The notes under the pieces were generated by a model that was not told the DNA's origin, did no database searches, and was given only the letters and a program-made list of their open reading frames with translations. The translations under genes were made by a program, and so were the position numbers. 8,997 nucleotides of DNA from Acidobacteriaceae bacterium (GTDB lineage: Bacteria; Acidobacteriota; Terriglobia; Terriglobales; Acidobacteriaceae), in NCBI GenBank assembly GCA_003165855.1, contig PMXH01000398.1, forward strand, positions 3,349 through 12,345, in the 5' to 3' direction. Every line of letters starts with the position of its first letter. Within the stretch, counting starts at the first letter, position 1. Shown here piece by piece: positions 1 to 7,197 of this stretch.

Positions 1-10
1 ATCAGGTGAA

Positions 11-54
11 TGTGCGGGTCGAAGATGTGGTGCGGGTCACTGACCACTGACCAC
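11..54. repeat. Short direct and tandem repeats after the NtrC-type gene
   Basis: GTGCGGGTC occurs at 12-20 and 30-38, 18 bp apart. It is followed by TGACCAC twice in tandem (41-47, 48-54), and GGTCACTGACC (35-45) is an 11-bp palindrome with a one-base centre. No coding region is recognisable in positions 1-60. There is no hairpin with a T-run that would mark a terminator. The copies are real, but any role is unknown. Confidence 0.5.
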
Positions 55-60
55 TTTCGT

Positions 61-1494
61 CTATCCCCGGGTTTTTTTCTTGATCTCGATATTCAGGCGG
101 CGGATTTTCTGATTCAGGGTGGAGAGCGGCACCTTGAAGTGCTCAGCAGCTTCAGTCTGGTTCCAGTTACATTTCTCCAGCATATCGGTGATGATGCGGC
201 GCTCCACGTCTTCGACGATTTCGAACAGCGACGCATCCACCGGCGGATCGTGCAGGGTGAACGACGATCCGCGGCCCAATAGATTGTCAGGGAGCAGGTC
301 GATAGAGATATCGGTTCCGGAAGATAGCACAACCGCGCGCTCGATCACGTTTTCCAGTTCGCGTACGTTGCCCGGCCACGAGTAGGACATCAGGGGACGC
401 AGGGCTTCCGGGGTGATGCGCCTCACCTGGCGATCGTTTTCTTCGGCATATTTTTTCAGGAAGAATTGCACCAGCAGCGGAATATCTTCTCTGCGCTGGC
501 GCAGGGGTGGCAGCTCAATGGTGATCACGTTCAAGCGGTAAAACAAATCCTCGCGGAAGCGGCCTTCGCGCACTAGTGTCCGCAAGTCCACGTTGGTGGC
601 GGCAATGATGCGAACGTCCACCTGAACTTCCTGCACTCCGCCCAGGTGCATGAAGCGGCGGTCTTGCAGCACACGCAGAATCTTGGCCTGCGTTTCCAGG
701 CTCATGGTGGCGATTTCATCGAGAAACAGCGTGCCTCGATCGGCCATCTCAAACAACCCCTTCTTGGAGGCGATGGCGCTGGTGAACGCGCCCTTCACGT
801 GGCCGAAGAGCGTGGACTCCAGCAAGTCGGTGGGCATGGAGCCGGTGTTCACCGGAACGAAGGGCCGGTCGTGACGCGGCGAATTCAGATGTAGCGCTTT
901 GGCGATGATTTCCTTGCCCGTCCCGCTTTCGCCTTGTAAAAGCACAGTGGATCGGCTGTTGGCGACTTGAGCGACCAGGTCGAATATTTTCAGCATCGGC
1001 TCACTTTTGCCGACGATGTTCTCGAAGTTGTAGCGCTGCTTGAGGGCGCGCTTCAGTTGGATGTTTTCTTCTTCAGCGCGGCGCCAGCCCACGGAGGCGC
1101 GCACATCGGCCAGAAGCTTTTCGTTGTCCCAAGGTTTCTGAACGAAGTTGGCGGCGCCAGCCTGCATGGCGCGCACGGCATTCTCGACCGTGCCATAGGC
1201 GGTGATCATGATGACCGGCAGACCGGTTTCTTGGGAACGAATCTCGGCCAGGATTTCCATCCCGTTGCGGCCGGGCAGGGTAAGGTCGAGCAGGATCAGG
1301 TCGAAAGGATGTTCGCCGATGCGCTGCAGGCCAGCCTCGCCGCTGGCTGCGGTTTCCACGGCGAAACCTTCGAGCTCCAGCAAGGTCTGCAGGGATTCGC
1401 GAATTTCGGTTTCATCGTCGATGATGAGCACCGCGCCCGCCAGGCCCGGATTTCCATTCGCCGTCGTCCGCGAAATGACTGCACCTTCAGACAT
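61..1494 (-). CDS. NtrC-family sigma-54-dependent response regulator (REC-AAA+-HTH_8)
   Basis: This 477-residue protein is a phosphorylation-controlled activator of sigma-54 RNA polymerase. The N-terminal receiver (about 20-135) has acidic-pocket residues D26/D27, phospho-acceptor D70, T98 and K120 followed by Pro. The AAA+ domain (about 158-395) has Walker A GESGTGKE (188-195), Walker B TLFLDE (255-260), the RFREDLFYRLNV region (312-323) and sensor II WPGNVREL (373-380). A Fis-type helix-turn-helix closes the protein (about 425-468, NQTEAAEHF...TLNQKIRRL). The sigma-54 contact loop reads GAFTSA (235-240) rather than GAFTGA. The ATG start is preceded by an AAAGGCGG-like Shine-Dalgarno and overlaps the end of the upstream membrane kinase gene by 8 bp, so the two are translationally coupled and very probably cognate partners. 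The length is normal for the family. The target genes cannot be read from this window. Confidence 0.96.
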   Translation of the reverse strand: MSEGAVISRTTANGNPGLAGAVLIIDDETEIRESLQTLLELEGFAVETAASGEAGLQRIGEHPFDLILLDLTLPGRNGMEILAEIRSQETGLPVIMITAYGTVENAVRAMQAGAANFVQKPWDNEKLLADVRASVGWRRAEEENIQLKRALKQRYNFENIVGKSEPMLKIFDLVAQVANSRSTVLLQGESGTGKEIIAKALHLNSPRHDRPFVPVNTGSMPTDLLESTLFGHVKGAFTSAIASKKGLFEMADRGTLFLDEIATMSLETQAKILRVLQDRRFMHLGGVQEVQVDVRIIAATNVDLRTLVREGRFREDLFYRLNVITIELPPLRQRREDIPLLVQFFLKKYAEENDRQVRRITPEALRPLMSYSWPGNVRELENVIERAVVLSSGTDISIDLLPDNLLGRGSSFTLHDPPVDASLFEIVEDVERRIITDMLEKCNWNQTEAAEHFKVPLSTLNQKIRRLNIEIKKKTRG

Positions 1495-4408
1495 GGACCG
1501 CCTTTCTGCTCAGGGGGAAATCCAGGGTGAAAGTGGTCCCGGTGCCGGGATGGCTTTCCACGCGAATCTTGCCCGCATGTTCCTGGATGATGCCGTAGGT
1601 GACGGAAAGACCGAGGCCGGTGCCGCGGCTCTGGCCTTCACGCGGCGAAGTCTTGGTGGTAAAGAAGGGATCGTAAATGCGCTGGATGTGCTCGGGCGCG
1701 ATGCCTGTTCCCGTGTCGGAGACGCACACGCTGACGCTCTCGCCATTCTGCGTGGCCACGCGCAACGTGCCGCCGCCCGGCATTGCGTCTTTGGCGTTGA
1801 GAAACAAATTCAGGAACACCTGTTGCAGTCTCCCGGGATTTCCCTGAATGGCGGGCAAGGCGGGCGCGAGCGTATTCTGCACTTCGACCTTGGCTACCTT
1901 GAACTGGTGTTCCAGCAGCGCCAGAGTGTCGGCGATCACTTTGTTCACATCCACATCGCCGATTTCGCTCCCGCTGGTGCGGGAGAAATTCAGCAGATTG
2001 TTCACGATCTCCGAGGCGCGGAAGGTCTGCCGCGTGATCTTCTCGAGCAGACCCGACTTCTGCGGATCGCCCTGCAGCTGTTTACCGAGCATCTGGGTGT
2101 AGGAGGAGATTACGGCCAGGGGCGTGTTGACTTCGTGAGCCACGCCGGCCGCGAGCAATCCGATGGATGAAAGTTTGTCGGCCTGGGAAAGCTGAGCTTC
2201 GAGGTCGACGCGCTCGGTGATGTCGTCCATGATGATCAGCCGGCCGATGACCTGGAACTTGCGCGTCACCAGAGGGGCGATCGCCACATTCACGGTGCGG
2301 ACTTCGCCGGCGGGCGTCTTAAGGCGGAATTTATACAGGTTGCGAATGCCCGGCTCCTGGCTCATGCGCGCGAACTCCTCGACGAACTCCGCCGGGAAAA
2401 TGGCTTTCATCGGCTGGGTCAACGTCTGCCAGCGCGGCAATGCGTACATCACTTCCATCTGCGCGTTCCAGCTCTCGATGCGGTCTTCCATGTCGAGCGC
2501 CATTACGCCCACGTTGATGGATTCGACGATGTTCTCGTTGAAATCCTTGAGGCGCTCGTACTCCGCGGCTTTCTGCTGCAACGAGGCGTAGAGCTGTCCG
2601 TTCTGAACGGCAACGCCGAGGTATCCGCCCAGGGTCTCAAGCAGCTCCATGTCTTCGCTGGAGAGAAAGTCGCCTTGCGTGGTCTTGCCCAGGCCGAGCA
2701 CGGCGACGGTTTTCTGCTGCGCGTGGCAGGGAATGTAGTAGTTCAGATCAAGGCGGGCGATGGTTTGCTGCGCGCCCGGTTCCTCGCGCGGTACCAGGTG
2801 CGTGTTCTCGAAGAAGAGATGCCCGGCTTGCCCAGGCCGCGACACGCTTAGAAAAGAGAGATCGAGATTGCCGCTCACCGACAAGCCAAAGGACCGGGCC
2901 AGCACAAATCGCTCCGGTCTTTCTTGTCCCGCTGCATCGCCGGCCAGGAAAATCGCCATGTGATCGACGGCGAGCGTGCGCGACAGCCGGTCGATCAACG
3001 AGGAGAGCAGGGCATTCAGATCAGTCTCCGAACTCAGTTCGCGGCCGAACTCGAGCAGCGTGCGGCGGTAGTCATAACGGGTGCGATAGAAAAACTGGTC
3101 GACGCGGTCCTGAATCCACTTGCGCACGGGATCGAACAGCAGAGCGGTAACCACCACGGCGAGAATCAGGCCCATGGGACCGGAACTGGGGCGCCAATTG
3201 TGCACCAGCAGCGCCACGCCCGCCACCAGCCCAAAATACAATCCCACCACAATCGCCGCCGCGAGAGTGTAGACCACGCCGCGCTTGAAGATGAGGTCCA
3301 CGTCCATCAGGCGGTAGCGGAAGATGGCGTAGCCGAAAGTGAGCGGGAGCAGAGCCAGCGACAGCGCGGATACTTTCATGGTCGCGCCCGGCATGGACCC
3401 CATCAGATAGGGCACGACGTAGAACAGCGTGTAGGGGACGATAGCCAGAATGGTGCCGCGAGTGACCCACTTCAACTGCTGCCGAAGGATGGTGGTGCTG
3501 GCGCGCCGGTAGCTGTGCCAGAGCACAACGGCGGCGGCCAGGAAAAACAGCGAACTGTACGACATTTCCATCCGGTCGAGATTCCAGCGCAACCGCTCGC
3601 TGGCTTGAAACCAACGCATCGCGGCGATGTGCGTCGCCAGCAGCAGCGCTCCCGGCAGGTAGGCCAATGCCAGCAGCCAGGGATGCCGGCGCACAATCTC
3701 GCGTTTCTCGGGGAAGGTAAGAACGAAGTGCAAAAACAAGGCCGGCTGCAAGACTCCGGCGGCGATGTTGCCCCAATAAATGGTCCAATCGAAATCGTTG
3801 AGCTTGCCCGTGTACTTGAAGGAGTAGGCAATGAACGATACCAGGCAGAAAATATAGAAGTGCGTGGATCCAGGAGCGGTCCAGCGGCGCAGCAGTACGT
3901 AAAGGCCAATGCCCAGATAGATCAGCGCAATCAGACGCAGCCAGCTGTTGAGGGAATGATCCGCCGGGATCAGGATCACGCTGGAATCGAGCGGCACCGA
4001 TTGCCGCACCAGGGAATACGCGGCCTTGGACCAGACGCCGGTGCGGTAGAGCTGGCGCTCCAGCCCTGACATGCTCTGGACCTCTTGCGCGTTGATGGAA
4101 ACCAGTTGATCGCCGGGCTTGATGCCGCCCTTTGCGCCTGGTCCGGTGGGGTCCACCCGGTCTGCGGTGAGGCGACCGCCGTGTTCAACCCACCAGACCC
4201 CATCGTCGGGAACGGCGAACCTCCACTCCGCGTCGAAGTTGAAGCCGGCGAAGACGACAGCAGCCACCGTCAGCAGGAACAGCAGAACGGCAACAAAGCG
4301 GACTTGGCTTTCCCGGTTCATGGGTTTCGACGGTGATCCCGAACCTGTGGGTTGGACAGGCGTGGGAATCACACCCCGCCGATCTTCAATGAGCAACTTC
4401 GCTGCCAT
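1487..4408 (-). CDS. Membrane sensor histidine kinase with PDZ, multi-TM, GAF and PAS domains
   Basis: This sensor kinase is about 973 residues from the chosen ATG and is the likely partner of the NtrC-type regulator it overlaps by 8 bp. In order it has a cytoplasmic leader, a first TM helix (about 36-55), a PDZ-like domain (about 72-150, with GGIKPGDQLVSINAQEV at 94-110), then roughly eight more hydrophobic segments (about 155-426). These are followed by a GAF domain (about 448-612), a PAS domain (about 620-738), HisKA with AHEVNTP (H758), and HATPase_c with the N box (N871), DTGTGI (898-903), PFFTTK (914-919) and GTGLGL (929-934). All catalytic boxes are intact. The PDZ falls between the first and second TM segments, so I infer it is extracytoplasmic. 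A GTG at 4441 would add 11 residues. I prefer the ATG at 4408 because a GGGAA lies about 7 nt upstream and the GTG would sit only about 13 nt from the possible promoter start. The ligand is unknown. Confidence 0.93.
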   Translation of the reverse strand: MAAKLLIEDRRGVIPTPVQPTGSGSPSKPMNRESQVRFVAVLLFLLTVAAVVFAGFNFDAEWRFAVPDDGVWWVEHGGRLTADRVDPTGPGAKGGIKPGDQLVSINAQEVQSMSGLERQLYRTGVWSKAAYSLVRQSVPLDSSVILIPADHSLNSWLRLIALIYLGIGLYVLLRRWTAPGSTHFYIFCLVSFIAYSFKYTGKLNDFDWTIYWGNIAAGVLQPALFLHFVLTFPEKREIVRRHPWLLALAYLPGALLLATHIAAMRWFQASERLRWNLDRMEMSYSSLFFLAAAVVLWHSYRRASTTILRQQLKWVTRGTILAIVPYTLFYVVPYLMGSMPGATMKVSALSLALLPLTFGYAIFRYRLMDVDLIFKRGVVYTLAAAIVVGLYFGLVAGVALLVHNWRPSSGPMGLILAVVVTALLFDPVRKWIQDRVDQFFYRTRYDYRRTLLEFGRELSSETDLNALLSSLIDRLSRTLAVDHMAIFLAGDAAGQERPERFVLARSFGLSVSGNLDLSFLSVSRPGQAGHLFFENTHLVPREEPGAQQTIARLDLNYYIPCHAQQKTVAVLGLGKTTQGDFLSSEDMELLETLGGYLGVAVQNGQLYASLQQKAAEYERLKDFNENIVESINVGVMALDMEDRIESWNAQMEVMYALPRWQTLTQPMKAIFPAEFVEEFARMSQEPGIRNLYKFRLKTPAGEVRTVNVAIAPLVTRKFQVIGRLIIMDDITERVDLEAQLSQADKLSSIGLLAAGVAHEVNTPLAVISSYTQMLGKQLQGDPQKSGLLEKITRQTFRASEIVNNLLNFSRTSGSEIGDVDVNKVIADTLALLEHQFKVAKVEVQNTLAPALPAIQGNPGRLQQVFLNLFLNAKDAMPGGGTLRVATQNGESVSVCVSDTGTGIAPEHIQRIYDPFFTTKTSPREGQSRGTGLGLSVTYGIIQEHAGKIRVESHPGTGTTFTLDFPLSRKAVHV

Positions 4409-4715
4409 GTCGTTTCCCGCTTTGATAATGCTAAGTGACACATCTTAAGCCACTTCCGAGATTATAGATGGATTTTCGAACATCGATTACGGCTTTTTGG
4501 AGGTTTCTGTGGAATTCTGTATCTGACCGTAGGGCAATATCTTACGGACTTTCGGAGCCCGGGCAGAGGGGAACTCAGGGACGGAGAGCCGGAGGAGGGC
4601 GGACAACCTTTGAACACGAACTGGGCTATCCCCGCGCCGATTTTCATCAGTCGCAGGGACAGGCCTCGGTGGTGCTCGCCAAAGTCGTTCGCCAATCCAA
4701 GAAGTCAGGAACGCA
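4409..4715. other. Intergenic region between the two signalling operons
   Basis: This stretch of about 300 bp separates the stop of the lone receiver gene from the start of the membrane kinase. Short open frames exist on both strands (4468-4719 plus, 4462-4695 minus), but neither shows a recognisable domain or a good Shine-Dalgarno. On the minus strand the half nearest the kinase is more AT-rich and contains TATAAT at 4461-4466. The heptamer TCGCCAA occurs twice, 13 bp apart, at 4676-4682 and 4689-4695. I found no strong GC-hairpin plus T-run terminator for the upstream operon, so read-through into the kinase gene is possible. Confidence 0.6.
4461..4466 (-). promoter_or_regulatory. Possible sigma-70 -10 element for the kinase/NtrC operon
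   Basis: The minus strand reads a perfect TATAAT here, inside the intergenic gap and about 52 nt upstream of the preferred kinase ATG, which would give a 5' leader of roughly 45 nt. There is no good TTGACA at 16-18 bp spacing (the hexamer 17 bp upstream reads TAATCG), and there is no extended -10 TGn. The match is seen directly; promoter function is inferred and uncertain. Confidence 0.35.
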
Positions 4716-5117
4716 TTAAGACGGCCAGGCGGCCGATGGTGCAAGTTCGGGTCCCAGGCTGACCCGAATCACGTTCATGAGTTCATCATTGTCAGCGGGC
4801 TTCTGAAAAAAAGCGGCCGCCCCAGCCTTCAAGGCACGTTGCTCGTTGCTTTGAGGATCGCGCGCGCTGAGCACGATGACAGGAACGCCCGAGAGCGTGT
4901 CGCTGTTCTGCAAGCGGTCGAGGACGACAAAGCCATCCCCGACCGGCAAGCCGAGATCCAGAATAATCAAGGCTGGCCGCTCCTTTTGGGCGGCAGCGAT
5001 GGCAGAATAGCCGTCGCAGGCGCTGGCGACTTCATAGTTGTTGGCCCGCAGGCGGAGCCGCAGGGCTCGCACTAGATCGGGATCGTCATCGACTACCAGA
5101 ATCTTCGGTCTTGGCAT
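4716..5117 (-). CDS. Single-domain response regulator (CheY/PhoB-type receiver)
   Basis: This 133-residue protein is a lone receiver that would carry phosphate within a relay or act by binding a partner. The signature is complete: VVDDD with D10/D11, phospho-acceptor D54 in IILDLGLP, S84 as the switch hydroxyl (VLSAR), and K106 followed by Pro. About 12 residues follow the receiver and there is no output domain. The start is fixed by a strong Shine-Dalgarno (AAGGAG, 5124-5129) 6 nt before the ATG; a GTG at 5192 would add 25 residues with no receiver homology and is rejected. The first 25 bp overlap the end of the preceding kinase gene. The switch region (GVPVIVLSARDPQSNEQRALKAGA) differs from the two Rcp1-like receivers in the same cluster, so it is unlikely to be a recent duplicate of them. 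It is the last gene of the upstream operon. Confidence 0.92.
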   Translation of the reverse strand: MPRPKILVVDDDPDLVRALRLRLRANNYEVASACDGYSAIAAAQKERPALIILDLGLPVGDGFVVLDRLQNSDTLSGVPVIVLSARDPQSNEQRALKAGAAAFFQKPADNDELMNVIRVSLGPELAPSAAWPS

Positions 5118-5123
5118 TGAATT

Positions 5124-5129
5124 CTCCTT
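5124..5129 (-). promoter_or_regulatory. Strong ribosome binding site of the lone receiver gene
   Basis: The minus strand reads AAGGAG with a 6-nt spacer to the ATG at 5117. It decides the start in favour of the short form. It lies inside the 3' coding end of the preceding kinase, so the receiver can be translated at a good rate even though the upstream reading frame is broken. Confidence 0.7.
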
Positions 5130-6269
5130 ACGATTGTTTGTGAACTCTTGTGGTTGATTAATTGGAAGCTTGCGCGCTCTTTTCCGGCGCACAACTGTTT
5201 TCGTTCCCTGCTGGTCAAAATCATCTGGGTTACACAGTCAGCCACGGCCTGAACCTGCTGCTCCAGGGTTCCACCCTCAGGATCGGGCGGAAGCTCGATG
5301 GGGAGTGTGGTGATGGTGAGGGTGCATTTGGTTTTGAGATCGGGCGCGCGCTCCAGTTGCTCACGAATCCGCGCCGTCATGATCCCGGAGTTCTGCAAGT
5401 CCGTCGATGCCACGATAAAAAAGGTTTCCGTCGCTCCCGAGGTTCCCATCGGTGGCAGGACCAAGTCCTTGTCGAGATAAATGCAACGCCGCACGGTCTC
5501 CAGGCACTGTCGCCAGGTATCCTTCCAATTCCCTCGCGGAGGATTGGAGAGTGGGGTGAGTTCGACGCGTACCAGCACAAACGCCGGACGCAAACGTTCC
5601 TGGTGCGTGACCACCGGGGCCAGCAGCTTGCCCAGGGAGTAGACGGGCAGAGTAAAGGTGAAAGTGCTGCCCTGTCCGGGTTCGCTGGTAACCCAGATGC
5701 GTCCCTCATGAAGCCGGACAATTTCTCTGGAGATGAACAGCCCCAGCCCTAATCCCGAGCGGTGGTTGTCGACAGAATTCGGGTCCTGATACAGGCGTTC
5801 GAAAATCAGCGCCTTGGCTTCGGGATTGATGCCGCAACCCGTATCGCTGACCGAAATGTAGACGCAGTTGGGGTCGGCCTCGACCATGCAGGCTCGCACG
5901 ATGACTGCGCCCTCGTGCGGCGTGAACTTGATGGCATTGTCCACCAGATTGATGAGCACTTCGAGAACCCGGTCGGGATCGGCATGTACCAGAAGCAGCC
6001 TCTGATCCAGTCCGATTTCCAGCCCGATCTTTTTTTCGTTGGCCGTGGGCCGCAGCATGGCGATGGCCTGCTGCACCAGTTCGCCCAGCGCGATGCAGCG
6101 CGGCTCGATTTGCATTTTGCCGCTCTCGGCGCGGGTGGCTTCGAGCAGGTCGCGGATCATGGCATGCAACTGGTTCACGCTCCGCAGGACGGTCTTCAGG
6201 TGATCGGACTGATCGGGCGAAATGGGGCCGGCCAATCCATCCAGAAGCAGGGTGACGTATTGGTGAATG

Positions 6270-6275
6270 CAAGGT
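6270..6275 (-). other. Frameshift point within the kinase HisKA domain
   Basis: On the coding strand the codons read ACC TTG CAT. Dropping one T gives ACC TGC ATT, which continues as LT-CIHQYVTLLLDGLAGP, a normal HisKA helix 1 continuation, and joins the downstream open frame without loss. The extra base is one of the two A residues at 6271-6272 of the plus strand. The downstream frame has a TGA just before this point, so the switch must occur within a few bases. No recognised slippery heptamer is present, which argues against programmed frameshifting. Confidence 0.8.
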
Positions 6276-6759
6276 CAGGGGCGTGCGCAATTCGTGCGAG
6301 ACGTGAGACAGGAACTGGTTCTTGAATTCCAGTTGCTGTTTCTGACTCATGTCCAGCGCCCGCAGCAGCCCTTGCCGTTCCACGGCATAGCGTATGGCCC
6401 GCTCCAGATGCTTGCTGGAGATGTCGCCTTTAACCAGGTAATCCTGCACTCCCTGGTGGACCGCCTTGAGGGCCAGAGCCTCATCGTCCTGGCCGGAGAG
6501 CACCACCACCGGCACATTGGGCGCGTGTTCCAGCACGCGGCGGAAGGTTTCCGCGCCGCGGCTGTCGGGCAGGTTCAGGTCCAGCAGCACCACGGAGGGT
6601 GTTTCCCGGGACAGCGAAGCGAGACCCTCGGACAGACGCGTGACACAATTTACATTCACCCGGGTTTTGCCTTCGATCAGGCGAAGACGGACCAGGTCGG
6701 CATCTCCCGGGTTGTCTTCGATCAGCAATACTTGCGTGGTTGGTTGGTCCATTATTCTC

Positions 6760-7197
6760 CTACTCTCCTCGTTCTGGCAGGCTGGCAAAGCCGAACCAGA
6801 ATTCTTCAATCGACTTGACGGCCGAAAAATAGTCATGCAGATTTCCCGGCTTGCTGACGTAGCAATTTGCGCCCATCTTGTAGCTGCGCGTAATGTCCCC
6901 GCCCAACTGGGATGTGCTAAAGATCACGACCGGAATGCAGCGCAGGTCCGGGTCTGCTTTCACCGCAGCCAAGACCGTGAGGCCGTCTTTCTTGGGAAGA
7001 TTCAGGTCGAGCATGACCAGATCGGGACGGACTCTATTGGCGTAGTCTCCCGTGCGGTTTAGAAAAGCGAGTGCCTCCACTCCGTCCCCCACGCTGTTGA
7101 TTTGGCAGTGACGTGCGCTTCCCGCCAGCGCCTCGCGGGCTAATACCACATCGGCCGGGTTGTCATCGACGATGAGGAGTTCGGGTGCCGTTTTCAT
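6760..7197 (-). CDS. Rcp1-like single-domain response regulator
   Basis: This 145-residue lone receiver has D11/D12, phospho-acceptor D64 (VMLDLNLPKKDG), the switch hydroxyl in the FSTS stretch (94-95) and K116 followed by Pro. The sequence YKMGANCYVSKP and the extended aromatic last helix (FSAVKSIEEFWF) are typical of the Rcp1/Cph1-partner class, whose members pair with SHDLQEP-type kinases. Its ATG overlaps the stop of such a kinase in a 4-bp ATGA, with GGAG 6 nt upstream, so that kinase is the best candidate phosphodonor. There is no output domain. Its TAG stop lies within the Shine-Dalgarno region of the following REC-kinase gene, 7 nt before that ATG. Confidence 0.93.
   Translation of the reverse strand: MKTAPELLIVDDNPADVVLAREALAGSARHCQINSVGDGVEALAFLNRTGDYANRVRPDLVMLDLNLPKKDGLTVLAAVKADPDLRCIPVVIFSTSQLGGDITRSYKMGANCYVSKPGNLHDYFSAVKSIEEFWFGFASLPERGE

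Larger units (their letters stand above)
5093..6752 (-). pseudogene. REC-histidine kinase with extra C-terminal domain, broken by a 1-bp frameshift
   Basis: Corrected for one base, this gene encodes about 552 residues. The first frame (6752 to 6273) gives an N-terminal receiver with E12/D13, D58, S86 and K108 (followed by Gly, not Pro), a signalling helix, and HisKA SHELRTPLT with H153. Translation then leaves frame and would end at 5706 as a 348-residue product with an Arg/Pro-rich nonsense tail and no ATP-binding domain. The remaining frame (from about 6272 to 5093) carries the rest of HisKA and HATPase_c with the N box (N268), DTGCGI (303-308) and GLGLGL (333-338). It ends with about 180 residues resembling a degenerate GGDEF fold. 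The ATG at 6752 has AGGAG 4 nt upstream and follows the previous stop by 7 nt; a TTG at 6235 could restart the second part but lacks the histidine. It could be a true pseudogene, a strain variant or a sequencing error; error is plausible because both halves look well conserved. Confidence 0.85.

Noticed and set aside
1202..2170. Plus-strand open frame of 322 codons spanning the kinase/NtrC junction
   Set aside because: Antisense to well-defined HATPase and receiver coding sequence, with no homology visible.
2924..4069. Plus-strand open frame of 381 codons opposite the membrane kinase
   Set aside because: The translation is low-complexity, rich in Gln, His, Gly and Arg, and lies wholly antisense to the PDZ and multi-TM coding region. 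There is no domain or convincing start signal.
4676..4695. TCGCCAA repeated 13 bp apart as an operator
   Set aside because: Two short copies just after a gene end are weak evidence; the location downstream of a stop rather than next to a promoter does not support an operator.
4409..4715. Sigma-54 promoter (GG-N10-GC) for autoregulation by the NtrC-type regulator
   Set aside because: I found no TGGCAC-N5-TTGC-like match with correct spacing on the minus strand; the only good promoter-like element is TATAAT.
4462..4719. Short open frames on both strands in the intergenic gap (83 and 77 codons)
   Set aside because: Neither has a recognisable domain, a clear ribosome binding site or a protein-like composition. 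A degraded gene remnant cannot be excluded.
6270..6275. Programmed ribosomal frameshift in the REC-kinase
   Set aside because: No known slippery sequence, internal Shine-Dalgarno or stop-codon pause occurs in the original frame at ACC TTG CAT. A simple 1-bp insertion or sequencing error explains it better.
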